DNA from: Scortum barcoo
Lineage: Eukaryota > Chordata > Actinopteri > Centrarchiformes > Terapontidae
Length of the DNA: 64,000 nt
Assembly: GCA_023238725.1 (NCBI GenBank)
Contig: CM041534.1
Coordinates: 2,308,449-2,372,448, forward strand
Direction: 5' to 3'
Shown here: in pieces, positions 1 through 12,300 of the stretch
Layout: every line of letters starts with the position of its first letter
Position numbering within the stretch: the stretch's first letter is position 1
Notes under the pieces: model-generated
Databases searched by the model: none
Seen by the model: only the letters and a program-made list of their open reading frames with translations
Told to the model about the DNA's origin: nothing
Position numbers and translations under genes: made by a program

Positions 1-1144
1 TTGAGAACCACTGTGTTTGGTTTCCTTTTAAAATCCTCTGTAGCTCCCTCAGAGAAGTAGTGTAATCTTGCTGTTTGAAATTGGAGTCATCATGGCTTCC
101 ACTCCTTGAGAGAATTGGCTACGTGGTATCAATTCACAATGTAACCTGCCAGCACAGCTGGTCCCCCTCTGCTCCTCCATGCTTATATACTCTCAGGTGA
201 TCTGTTTCATGTTTACTGACCCCTTCTGTAAAATACAACATGACTTTGTTGTTCAAGAAAATCAACCACTGTCTTCATCCTCAGCACCTCCCTTGCTTTG
301 TCTTTTCTTCTGCCATTTTCTATCACCTTGTCAGGTATTTCTTCCACCCTCTGCCATCCATCCTTCAAAATAGTTTTTCACACTTTGGACCAATTTCAAG
401 CTTCCCATCACTTGTAGTGGTCTTTAACTGAAGCTTTTTACTGGAGTATAACTGCTTCCATTGGAGCTCAGAATGAGGTCAGTGAGCCAGCGGCAGCAGC
501 ACTTTGGCACTGAATACCAGATTAGGTTAGTCAACAAGGTGGAGCTGCGGTATGTAAAGCTGAACTTGGTAAGATTGAGAAGAGAGTAGATTTGACTTGC
601 TGTGACTGATGCCTGGTCTATTCTGATTGGTTGTTTTGATTCAGGCAAAGTGGACTCTTGTCCAATAATCTTAGAGGCAGCAGGTGGAGCCAGAGGTTAT
701 GAGTTGTTGTATTACATAATGATTCATAATCTCTCTGAATCAAAGTTTTCATAGCACAGACAACTAAAAAGACAACCAATATGTTACAGTCTTCTGTCAA
801 ATATATGATTGAGTTTATTTTTTCCTGCAGTTAAATTGATAAAATGTAATCAAAGTGACATTTACTTTACAGTGACTTTAATTAGCCAAAAGTCAGACCA
901 TTCATATTTGATTGACTGAATGTGGCTTCAGCCTACACAGGCAACGTTATCATAAATGTCAAAATTAGAATATTCTGCAAACACTACTCTAAGCAGATAA
1001 TTACATTTCTATGACAGCAATTAAAAGTTAACTTCAGTCACTTTGTGTTAGTCATTTAGAGACAGATGGAGGATGGCAAATGGACGAAGAGAAAAGGCAA
1101 ATATTTTCTTCAAGTTAATTCACTCATGGGTATTTCTTTGACTC

Positions 1145-1156
1145 GTGTGTGTCTGT

Positions 1157-1193
<37 letters not shown>
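1145..1193. repeat. (TG)n microsatellite
   Basis: An imperfect TG run of about 49 bp, interrupted by two TCTG units near its left end and followed by TG-rich sequence. It lies in robo3 intron 1. Confidence 0.95.
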
Positions 1194-1197
<4 letters not shown>

Positions 1198-2176
1198 TGT
1201 GTATGTGCATGTGAATGGGTACTGGGATGTCAGGGTAGGTCACAGACTGACTGTATTGATTAATTAGTGTTTACTCAGTAATTGCTTAGTGATCATTTCA
1301 GCTACAGCCCATGGGTAGTATCCTCTTGACATACACACCCACACACACGTACAGTCTAAGCTAATGAATCAATATTGGCATGTGGCATGACAGATACACT
1401 GAAGCATAAATTGAGATCATGCATCAAATAATAATGAACAAATCATGCATAGGTTATTGCGCCAGCATACGGAATATCATTTCTGTGTTCATCTGGTATG
1501 GAACGAGTGTACTGATGAATTCCTTTAACAGTACACCAGCTATTCAAATACCAGTCATTCTTCTGGTTTTAATTCATTTAGACTTCATTTATTCAGAGTA
1601 GTCCCTCTGAAATCAAGGGTCTCATTTCCAAGGGAGATTTAGCCAAGACAAGAGTCCCTAATTAGATGCAAAGAGAGAAAAAACAAGGTAACAAAGGAAG
1701 AAGGAAATAAGGAAACAGCCCAAAAGAAAATCTCATTAAATAAAGCAATTTGACAGTTTCTGGTAGACTCGTATTTCATGGTGGAATCATCTGCTTTGAC
1801 CTTACAAATAGAAATGGAAATTTTATCATTCAGAGCAGTGCAGAGGGTCGTTCATTTATATCTCCCTCTGCCTGAGCTCAAGAGAAATGAGTACAATAAA
1901 TTAAAATGTAAACCAAAAGTCGAGTGTATATATAAAGACACTCATGTGTCCACGTTCACCCATCATTAACATGCTGAAAACATTCAAAGTAACAGAAAGA
2001 GAACATATTATCACACTGTTTTTATAACTTTAGATTCACAGGCATGCATGACCAATTGTGTTGACACTGCAGGGTTGCCATTGCATGTTTCTTTCTCGCC
2101 AATGGATTCAAAAGATAATTGGCAACAGGATTGTCAAGTGAAACAGATTCTAGAGACAGCTATAAGTATAACAATT

Positions 2177-2235
<59 letters not shown>
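2177..2235. repeat. (TG)n(AG)n compound microsatellite
   Basis: A TG run passes directly into an AG run of about 45 bp with two small interruptions. The open frames across it on both strands are repeat artefacts. Confidence 0.95.
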
Positions 2236-5200
2236 GTGAGTATGAAAAAGAGTAAAACACTGAGGGAGATATTTTTCATACTTAAACAGAGACACTTTTG
2301 TGATTCGGCTGTGTGCCTTTTTGTATGTAGCCAAGTGCGTATTTTTTGTGTATATCAGGCATAATAGAAAGTCTTTTCACTCGAGTTGTCATTTTATTGC
2401 AGCAGCAGTCCAATCACATGTACAACCACCATTGAAAGTGAAAATGAATTTACATAAAGAAAATAACAAAAATAAAAAAGACTTCACACCTTCAGTCCAC
2501 TCATGTTGTACTCCAAAGCATCCAGCAGTCTGGTTGAACTCCATTTATTTTTAACGTGTTCAAAAACTGATTAGTTGGAAGAGAAAAATGCTCTGCATAC
2601 AAATGTAGCTATTAGTCCATAATCGTGATGCAACATCTGAGTTCAGGGAAGCAACGTTTTAGTTATGACACAAGTATTTAAAATCAAGTACATCAATGCT
2701 TTTTCTACACAGAACACAGGGATGTACCGCGGAGTGGACACTACTGATACCCACTCATAATTAACTGCACTGATTGGAATAACAATGCTGCATGAACAAA
2801 AGGAGTGTGTCATCACATTCAGTACACTGAGGAAGCTGCCTCAGTTAAGATGTTGGGAGGGTTGGGAGGGCTTGTATATGGGTTAAAGGTTACGACCTCT
2901 CTTGGTGACCCCTGAGTCATCAGCACACTTAACCCCTCATTTTGATTGACCTCCTCCTTGTACGTGAGCTCCCAGATGAACGGTGCAGCCAGCCTCTTAA
3001 ATATACTGAAGCAGGAGTAGTTGAGAATAAAAAGTGTGGCTAATTTATGGAGGCATTGATTTAAGAAAAAGCTCTGCTTTTTTTTCCTCTTGTGTGCTTG
3101 CAGTTTGCAAGCTTAGCGTGATTTAATTGATTTCATTGATTTAAACACCCTGCATCTTAATGTCTTTAACACATTAAGACAGTTGTATAATTGCTGTAAA
3201 CAAAAATCTGCTTTTTCGTTAATCCCTAGGATTTATGGGAATTGTCTTCATTTGGAGCAACACTAATATGAAACGATATGGTCTGTTGTTTGTTTGTTTA
3301 AAAATGCTATACAGAGTTTCAAGCATCTTGGCTAGTCCAACTAATATCACAAAGTTCACATCTTTTTGCAATGAAAATCACTGCGAAAAAGATTTTTACA
3401 TTTATTATAAATAGTTTTATCACAGAAAGGGAAAAAGTTCATTCATCAAGACCTGGGTCACATCAGAAAGTGTCAAAGCAAAATTCATATGTAAGTTTCT
3501 TATCAAGACAGAAAGTACACACAATTTAAGACATACAGTATGTACCATCAACTCCTGTCTCATAACCATCTGCTCACCGTTCCTCTTAAGAAGAGCATTT
3601 TATACTCACACAGATTAGAGTCAGTAATACTGGATGGTGAAGCTAATAAGCCACAATAGCTTCCTCTGTTCTGGAGTCTCCAGCTCTCTGCTCCTTTACA
3701 GATCAGCAGTGTCAAGAAAGCTTGCTCTTGGTCATTGCCGTGTATTTGCATGTCAAAGTTCACTGAAGTAAAGCTTGACACAGTTACTGAACCCACTTAT
3801 TGCAGTCATTATACTGAAAGTAATTCTCTGTTTTAAATGCTGGCATGACCAGGTCTTCATCCTTCAAGTCTCTGAGTGGGTGGACCAGTGTGTTTGATTG
3901 ACAGCTCAAACAGCTGAGTCATCTGAACACAATGTCAATAAATGTGCTTTTAACTGTAGCTTACACATTCAGAATAGACAGCATTTTGTCAAAAGTTGTC
4001 TTATGGAATGCAAAGTGCACTATTTAGCAACTAACCTGACCGATACTGACATTTGCAGGGACGTTTTTCAGCTGTTCAGTGTGCTACAGGTGACTAACTA
4101 ATTAGTCAGCTAGTCTACAAAATTATGTTAAAAGTGTACTTTTCCATGGTACAGTGGGTGTTTGTTAGCTGAGGTGCAACATGTTCATGAATAAGAGAAC
4201 AGTAAACAGAAAGCTATGTTGCTGGCAGCTGTCTGGCACTGCAGTGGCACTTACTGCTTTATGCAAATAAGTTTACAATGAAATGATTTTGATCTGCTAT
4301 ATGCATACAATTTCTCTGTTGTGGTTGACAGACTGTCGCTCTAATTGCACAGACAGCAGGACCTGCCATGAAGCAGAAATATTTCAAATTCATTTTTCTC
4401 ACTTTGGGAGCTGATTTTTATCTCTGCAAAGAGCAGAGGAAATATCTGAGCCAATCTGTATGCTGTGGTGAGAAGAAAACACAGGTTCAAGGAGAACAAA
4501 ATAAAAACGGTGATTAACCATAACATTGAATTTGCAGCTTTTGTGAAATGCTCATTAAGTGCAAATGAGATGAAGACACCCAGTGATCTTCTCTATCACC
4601 TATGACTGAATGGCACCATATCCGAAGAGAAAAGGACATCATTCCCATCCACTTCAATAACTCTGTCAGCTGCATGCCCACCCCTGGAACAAAAATGCAT
4701 TATCATATGCTCATCTCCGTGGCTTATCACAACTCCCCCCCTGACAAACAGACTGGAAATTGAATGAGCCACCCTGACAATTATAATTCCAGGGAGTTAC
4801 CGTGTCCCCTGATCCATGCCTCTTTTTTTTTTTTTTACAAATACATGACACTAATCCTTGCCCCCATACTGCACCTTATGAGTAAACCTAACCAGCGTCT
4901 TATATCTTCATCACCATCCAATCTTCCTGTCCTTGCCACCTGGAGAAATCCTCGCTGTGATGAAGGAAGTTGTCCAAGCTGTTATTAGCATATGCAGAGC
5001 TCTCTCCTGCTTACAAAGTAGCATCTCCTGCCTCTCTCTCTCTCTCCACCTTCCCCTTCAGTCTTCATCGTCGCCACAGATGCTGCCTAATTTCCATTCC
5101 TGCTCGGTTATGTACATAATTCTGCATATTATCTCAGACACAGGAGACTAAGCGTGGAACACAGTGCACTAAATGTCCATCTAAACAGATGAAAGCTAAA

Positions 5201-6779
5201 ATAGTTTTTGTTTGGAGAAAAGGCAGAAAGTCAGCATTTTTTTTTTTATCTCTGTGGATCCAAATCTATACAATTTAAACTTTTACAATCTCAAAAACAT
5301 TTGGTGAAACTTATGTTTGGATAGCAAAAGCTCAAATGATCCATTCAAGCTAGTAGTTTGGGGTCAGCGACTGAAGAGAAGACCCCACGCTGTCACTACA
5401 GATTGGGGCTTTAGTGTGAAATTGTGGATGATAACTTTATCAGGAATGCAGCAGGCCACTGCTTGATGGAAAGCGTGATGAGGAGGCTCAAGCTGATAGC
5501 GGCTGAAAATACGTCGAGTTGATCTAATGATAATTGGACTCCTAGCTGGACTGCTGAGCACAGCCTGATGTTATTCATCCTCCACTGGAAGAAACTGAGG
5601 AGATTTCTTAATGGGAAAGATGGGAGGCACAGATGGAGGGATAAGGTGAAGGAGCTAGAAATAGGTGGAGAAGGAGAGGCGTGACTCAGATCCTTCATTA
5701 TCAAGCCGCTGTCATGCACAAATATATACACACAGGTATAAATTCAAAAGGGTTTTTTTTCAATTTTCCCTTGGTTATGTATTCACACAATGTGGCTTTG
5801 CTGTTTATGCAACAGCCAAGCTTATAAATCAAGGTGAATTGAAACAAAATTGAAGTAAGGCAGATAGAGGGGGTGGGCAAATATAGAGTGAGATAGAGGG
5901 AGGATAAAGGAATACATGATGAATGACAGAGAGGCAGGAGATACAAACAGATGAGGTATAGCACAGGTGACGATGAAGACTGGAGAGACTAAATTTGACC
6001 GCAAATATGAGAGAGGGTTTTCTTCACCCATCTGTATTTTGGTTTTTACTCCTTTAGCCGTATGATGATGGTGGTGATAGGAAACCTGGAGTACAGCCCT
6101 CTTTTTCCATACTGCTATATCAGTGAATTAATTCTAACTATAAATCACCGCTCCCCTTCCTTCCACTAACGTCCTCTCATTTGCTCAACATAATTGCTTC
6201 TGCTGCAAAGAGCAACAGGTCAGACTACAATAAAAAAAAACTATTAGTGTCTTCCATTGTTTGGGCCTTTGGGACCAGAAGTGTAAAGCAAAGCTGCTAT
6301 ATGTATCTGTTTATTTACAAAAATATATGTCATTATTTATAACAGGAGTGGGTGAAGTCTACACCACACACTGATAGACTGTCAACTATACGGCATCATT
6401 TTCTTTTTAGTATACCCGGTGCTGTAAGTATATTTGCTTCTCAAAAAGATACAACATAACATAATATTTTAACCATATATGGAAATGAATTCATTAATAA
6501 AGCAGGGTTTTTTAACAGTGAGAAAATATAAGGAATAAAATATATCAGTATGTAATGTTGGTCTGAAGTATCTGATTTAAAAATCAGAAAGCTCTTGTCA
6601 TTGGCCTTATTGTAAAATTGTCTAAGAGCAGGTTATGGATGGGAGGAGGTCCAGATGAATCAGATGTATGGTAAATAAAGCTTGAGCATCACGGGTGACT
6701 TCATTGCCAGGCTTGTGTGTGAAAAGTCCTGACCCTCGCCTACCAGACTATTGGGTTTGTTTTGGCTGAATGCTATCAG

Positions 6780-7016
6780 TGCGGTGGGTTCAAGTCCCTC
6801 CACCTCCTGCTCCCCACCATAGTCTGTCTGGCCACTCACTACTGAGCCCCCCTGCCCTCCACCCCCTGGTCATCAGGCATTCTCTTTCTATCCCACTACA
6901 AAGTCCCAGCCACGACAGCACCGCCAGCACCGGCACACGGAGAAAGGTCACATTTAATGATCCAGACGCCACGCTGGAGCTGGAACCAGCTTTGACAGGA
7001 AGTGCAGGGTCCAGAG
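6780..7016 (+). CDS. candidate orphan coding exon, opposite strand to robo3
   Basis: I do not recognise this product. The segment is open in one plus frame with a coding-like, C-rich third-position pattern unlike its AT-rich surroundings. An AG dinucleotide precedes it (ending 6779, weak pyrimidine tract) and a CAGAG|GTGAAA donor-like site follows at 7016/7017, giving 237 bp, exactly 79 codons. The peptide is rich in Pro, Ser and His at its start and ends with a polar segment that includes TRRKVTFNDPDATLELEP. The KVTF within it fits the general PP1-docking pattern (basic-x-V-x-F), but that motif is weak on its own. It lies inside the robo3 intron on the opposite strand, so if real it belongs to a nested or overlapping gene whose other exons I cannot find. 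It may equally be a chance open frame or an exonic relic. Confidence 0.28.
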
Positions 7017-10000
7017 GTGAAACGGTGTTTGTGTCTGCATTCCTGGTGACTTTGAATTAGTGTGCATCTCTCTGTATTTGTGCATCCACATCTTAAGTGT
7101 AAGTAATATGAGTTACTGAGGGAGGCCAAAGCCGTGGTTACCCAATGGTTGGCTTTCAGAGATGGCAGAGTGAAGATGAGGTGAGTATGGGGGGCAGTAA
7201 ACTGGTGGCTCCCACGCTTGGCTCAGGCCATGAATAAAGATGTTTGGCTTCCCAGATGCTCTGTAGAAATCTATTAATAATGCATCTCTACCAGCCATTC
7301 ACAGTGAATGCACAAGGAATACAGTAGGAGGCATGTGGTGGATCTAGTGGGAAGTAATATTAGCTGTGTTTTTTTTTCTGTCCTTCTCCATCGTTACATT
7401 GTGTGCTATAGTTCTACAGCCCTGTGGAGGTACTGTACTGTCTGGATTCACACAGCTCCAGATTGACAGAACCATTATCACCAAACAGCCAACAAACCCA
7501 ACACTCACCATTTTCTTGGTAAAGGAAGTTTAACCCTCCTCTCAGAGCTCCTGGTGGGCATGAGGGCACCGTGGTGACTGCATTCCTCCGACTGCACCAA
7601 TCAAGCAGGCTTGATTGTACGAAATGCTGATTTGCACTGCTTCTGCACAAATAAAACCAGTTGTGGATGTTGGGGGGGAATACTTTTATGGGATTTGCAT
7701 ATTGAAATATGTAGAAGTAATTAGCTAGAAAATATGCAGTCACACACATAGACACACATGCACACAGCGTTAATGACTCCCTGGCAGATTTATGGTGAAA
7801 AGAGCAAAGGGGAGCCTACTTGACCTTCATGGAGGGACAAATGGCCCCATTAGCGCCCATACATTACAATACATACACACACATACAATTACGCAGCAGA
7901 CATCATCATCTCCAGCTGCCTAAATGCAAATACCAAGTTTATCTCTAAATCATTTCACAAACACTGCAAATACAGTATTGTTTAAGTATAAGAGAAAATC
8001 CACAGCTTTTGAGAATCATCAGATTAGACGTCGTGGGCAGAAACAGATGACAGTGTGTGCTGTCGCAGAGGAGTATGAGCTAAGGAGACCAAGCAATCAT
8101 AAAGACAGACAAGACCTGAAGTTTTATTGTTTACAGAGTGGCCACTCTAATGAGATCTTTTGCATTTTTATAGCAATGCAGAAAAAGGGAAATTTTGTCC
8201 ATGCTTCAGTTTGTGGCATGACTCCTGTGTGCTTCTACCAAAAATATTTATATTGATTCACAAGCCAAGATTTGTTTGTGGCAAGTGCACCTGTTCCCGA
8301 AGGAGCACGTGTCTTAACACCCATTGATTCTGTAGTCTCTTATAGATTGTGAATGTATCTCCATGGTCAAAAGTTGCATCCAGAGCACAAATGAGTGTGT
8401 GAGAGGAGGATGTGTGAGTGGATAGATAGAGAAGTTAATTGGGCTGCCATTTTCACTGTAGCTGTATTCAAAACACTTTCAAATCAGTTAACACAACTTT
8501 AACTTAGATATAAATCACCCACTAAGCACTAAGCATAACTTTTAAATGGTGTCCCCTCTCATGTGTTCCTTGTACATGCTGTTTTTCTGTGAAATAATCA
8601 TGTCAGTGTTTCAATGACTTACAGTCAGTGCCCATAAAGGGAGTAATCAAAGCTGCAAAGAAGTTCAGTTAAACTGTCTTTGTTTTCAGATAGACAGTCC
8701 ACAGACATGATGCAATGTATAGATAGTCAATAGAAACATACTTCATTGAGTACAAAAACATTCAGTTCCATTTGGCAGTTTTTAAAATTATATTCACTTC
8801 ATTTTGCCTTCCCAAGTCTCAGGTCCCCATTAATCAACCTTAATTTGTGTTGACTCAGGTATAATCAAGTAGCAGTCGGTACCCATGGGCACAAACCCTG
8901 AAAAATGCTATCAACAGAGAAAACAGAAAAGGTACGACAAAGGAAGAGAAAAGGTGAACAGCTGAGAGAACTGATAAACTTGCTAGGCCCCCATAGTCCA
9001 CTACAGTGCTGTGTTTGAGTGAATTGTCCATTATTTCCCAAATTGGTTATTGGGCTACATTGATTTTCCCATTGAGTCTCCCTCTGAGCTCTAGGTCGAC
9101 CCACACAAGCTGTCTGCCCACTGCCTTGCTATTGAGTTTCTCGCCTGGATGCCCACTGTTTGACCAGCAGCCCCCCAGCAACCCCCCCTACTGATGAATC
9201 AGCACATAATAGCCAGTGAAATACATCTCTATTATGGAAAAAAATAAATATGTGGGTCATCAATTGAAACCTGGGCAAAGATGTCAAAAGCCCTGTGAGT
9301 AAAATAGCTGGATATACTTTTTGTCAGGCTACAATGATACCAATCTCTGCAGCAGCTGGAAATTTAGATATCACTGTTTGCCTTTCATTCTCCACATGTG
9401 GTCAATCCATTTTCTTCACACCAGTGTGCAATGGAGACTGCTATATTTACTTCATCCTATTGATCACTGACGGGTAGCCCTATTACATTTACCCACCCCA
9501 TCTTCATTTACACGCTGTTAATGTATTGATGTCACCTAAAGGTTGTATTGAGGAGTTTCTGGGAGCTCTATAGAAAGATCTCACAGAATATGAAGCCACA
9601 TGCACACGAGGCACGTCTCTCTATCAGCCCATCAGTCTTTGTTGCTTTGCACCAGATAGATTCCTCTCAATAGATTCATTGTTCCCACTCGCCTCTCATG
9701 CTTACTTTCTCATCGGGCTGCTATAGATCTTTGGAGTGAACACCGCGGTCAATCTACACTCCATTAGTGCTCATGGATGAATGGATGAGATGAGGGTTGA
9801 AAAGAGAGAAAGAAATAGAAGTATGAGGGCAATGAAAAAGAAGCTATAAACTCAGCATTATTGATACAGCAGACTGCTGCTTGAAGCTGGTTATTGGGAC
9901 AGGGAGGGATGGAGGGAGGGAGGCAGGGGGTTCAGAGGCAAATCTACCCTTCACGCCCATGTCCACTCATCAAAAGGCAAACCTCGCTCCCCACTGGGAC

Positions 10001-10154
10001 AAAATACACACCAATTACCTATATGCATACACACCCACACAAGGCAGCACAAAGAGGGCACAGTAACCCACTCACAGGCTCATCAATGAACACAAGCTGG
10101 AAAGCAGCTGGATATTTTAGAAACCAAGTCGAAATTGAAAAAAGAAAGAGGCAG

Positions 10155-10193
<39 letters not shown>

Positions 10194-10194
10194 A

Positions 10195-10226
<32 letters not shown>
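10155..10226. repeat. (AAAG)n microsatellite
   Basis: About 72 bp of GAAA/AAAG units with one phase break near 10196. It is all purine on the plus strand, so a candidate triplex-forming tract. Long open frames over it on both strands (Arg-Lys-rich or Phe-Leu-Ser-rich) are artefacts. Confidence 0.95.
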
Positions 10227-10285
10227 GTGTATATAGTGTATATGTGTATATGGTATATAGTGAATATGTTACATACACCTGGCAA

Positions 10286-10304
10286 TTGTGTGTGTGTGTG
10301 TGTA
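10286..10304. repeat. (TG)n microsatellite
   Basis: A short TG run of about 19 bp in robo3 intron 1. Confidence 0.9.
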
Positions 10305-10422
10305 TGCATGCGTGGTTGGATGCAGCTTTCATTGGTATGCACTGACATGGAGACAAAGCTAGAGTGCTCATTATAGCAGACATCAAGGTGATCTGTTGAC
10401 TTAACTCTACCCTGTACACATG

Positions 10423-10447
10423 CACACACACACACACACACACACAC
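10423..10447. repeat. (CA)n microsatellite
   Basis: A CA run of about 25 bp, 120 bp downstream of a TG run, so the two could pair as an inverted simple repeat. Confidence 0.92.
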
Positions 10448-11542
10448 TTATATGTACATATATTTACTGTCCTGCCATTAGAGCAGAGCGCAGCAGGGAC
10501 ATCTCATTACACCATGTTAATAGGCCTGTGGAGACAGACAGTAAAAACTAAATTCCCCAAACAATAAAAAAAAAAAACAAGGCTTTTGTGAAATCCACCT
10601 GGGGCAAAACAGACAGGCATCAAGTGAGATCGAGCTTTATCACTGATGGAGAGGAAGAGAGAGAAGCCCAGTGGCAAAAGTTAAGGAGATGTGACAGCTC
10701 CGGTCTGTCGTGCCTGACAGCAGACAGCTTCAGAGTGAGCAGGCTGCCGCTCATGCGTCTGCAAAATAGACCGTGTTATTGAGTAATACTGTCTCTCGCT
10801 CACATTTTACTCACAGCTCACAAAACACTCTGACAAGCGTGTGATCCCAGTGTGTGGCGGTCAGCTGCTGACCCTTTTCTTTGACTATTTCCTTCTTCTT
10901 AAACTGAGGCAAGTACTGAATTCACTGTTTCACTCAAGGTCACAAATCACAGCTGTAGATGGACCGAGAGGACTGATTAAGAGGTTTATCCAATAACAGA
11001 TAATCACAGCTATTTAAAAACCATTCTCTGTTTAATTTATTTACTTACATTTCAATTCAGCCATCTTAATTGCAAAATCGGGATGTATGAGACTTTCCCT
11101 AAACACTGGAACTTTCCCACTATCCCACAATCAGTTTTTAGTAATAATACTGTATCATTAATAACTGTCATCAAAAGTTCTTTGATAATCCTTATGCATG
11201 TTCTATCTGGTCTGAGGGCAGCAATTCCTAAATTTGGATTAATAATCTGTAAGAAAAGACCCCATCTGATTTCAAACAGTCATTCATCTCCAGTCACCTC
11301 ACATGAGATTTACTCCTTCCACTTTCCCCTTTCAAATCCCTCCCCTGCTCAACTCCACATTACCATCACAAAAGACAGCCCCTTGTAAGTGTTTTCAGTC
11401 TTTTTCAAGAAAACCCATGTGTACTCTTGCGTCAGACTTTCAGGAAAAGAGGGCAAAGACAAACCAAAGATTGGGGGGGGTGGGGGGGGTTTAACAGGGG
11501 AGGATGACAGAGGGGATGCAAGAGCGAATTCCCTGCGCTTAC

Positions 11543-11696
11543 CATTGAAGCCGGTGAAGTTTCCCCAGTCGAGCAGGGAGCTGTTGAAGGAAGGCAGGGA
11601 GACATTGAAGAACAAATCAGTGCCGTTGGGCGGGTTTCGCATGGTGTCTGTGAACAGGTTCATCTGCAGCAGGGTCTTGATCAGATAGCGCAGCAT
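11543..11696 (-). CDS. robo3: robo3 exon 1 (N-terminus of Roundabout 3), partial gene
   Basis: Robo3 is a single-pass neuronal receptor of the Ig superfamily that acts in commissural axon guidance at the midline. Only its first coding exon is in this window. The 51 codons begin MLRYLIKTLLQMNLF, which closely matches the vertebrate ROBO3 amino terminus as I remember it, and continue into an Asn/Ser-rich segment with NGT, NVS, NSS and NFT sequons, as in the family. The ATG at 11696 is the first Met after an in-frame TAG at 11753-11751, which fixes the start. The exon ends in AATG|GTAAGC, a good donor in phase 1. The Ig, fibronectin III, transmembrane and cytoplasmic exons must lie left of the window. 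It is head-to-head with msantd2, as in human. I am confident of the family and fairly confident of robo3 rather than another robo, because the N-terminal peptide and the neighbour both point to it. Confidence 0.88.
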
Positions 11697-12300
11697 CTTG
11701 CCGCGCAGACGGACCCGCACTCCTCGCTGGGATTCACTGTCACTCACTCTCTATCTGTCTGTCCTTTACAAAGTGGCAGTCTGTCCACTGCTGAATCTCC
11801 TTTGCCTCCTTACTTGGTGTTACAAAGAGTTTAAGAGATGTCCTCTTGATCCCCAGTTGATTTCAAAATACTTCAAAACGTTTTTTTTAAATGAGGAGAA
11901 AATACATAAATCTTGGTGAAAAAGAGGATTTAAAAAAATAAAGTCTAGTGGATTAGTTGGTTGTAGGTGTCAGAGTGGGTTGGGGGGGCCCCTTGCTGTG
12001 ATCCCTCCGGTTCCTTCCCAGCATCGGATTGTTCTTTCCTCCTTGTTTCTTTTGTTCTGGGATCACATAACTTCACACGCTGTCTGCCACCACACAAAAA
12101 AAACAGCCTCTCGCCGGTGTAAAAGAATCCAGCAATGTGATGATGACCCCTTTGGATTTGCTGCTCTCCTCTCTCCAACCCCTCCCTCTGGCTCCTCCTG
12201 TGTCCCTCCCTCCCTCTCCTGCTCTCCTCCTCTCTCTCTCTCAGCGATGGGGTCCCGGGGGTCCAGAAGAGAAGAGAGAGAGAGAGAGCAGGTGCTATTG
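11697..12300 (-). promoter_or_regulatory. robo3: robo3 5' UTR and promoter-proximal region
   Basis: This is the sequence immediately upstream of the robo3 start. The part next to the ATG is CpG-containing and has an in-frame stop but no competing in-frame ATG. Between about 12185 and 12290 the minus strand is strongly purine-rich, with GAGA-type tracts and GGGAGG runs, a composition common at TATA-less vertebrate promoters. No convincing TATA box or exact transcription start can be read from the sequence. A non-coding upstream exon is possible. Confidence 0.5.

Larger units (their letters stand above)
1..11542 (-). other. robo3: robo3 intron 1 (3' part outside window)
   Basis: This is the sequence downstream, on the minus strand, of the robo3 exon 1 donor. 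I looked for an exon encoding the first Ig domain (the expected next robo3 exon) among the open frames here and found none, so intron 1 appears to exceed 11.5 kb. The content is mostly AT-rich non-coding DNA with microsatellites. One exon-like open segment lies on the opposite strand near 6.8-7.0 kb and is listed separately. The stretches 2.2-6.7 kb and 7.1-10.1 kb hold no gene that I can support. An unannotated alternative robo3 first exon could lie here, because fish robo3 is known to use alternative 5' ends, but I see no signal for one. Confidence 0.75.

Noticed and set aside
10019..10447. Open frames of up to 142-160 codons across the AAAG and CA tracts
   Set aside because: The frames exist only because the simple repeats lack stop codons, and the flanking peptides show no domain.
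11697..11747. N-terminal extension of robo3 upstream of 11696
   Set aside because: The upstream start is GTG, not ATG, and an in-frame TAG lies just before it. The family protein starts at MLRYL.
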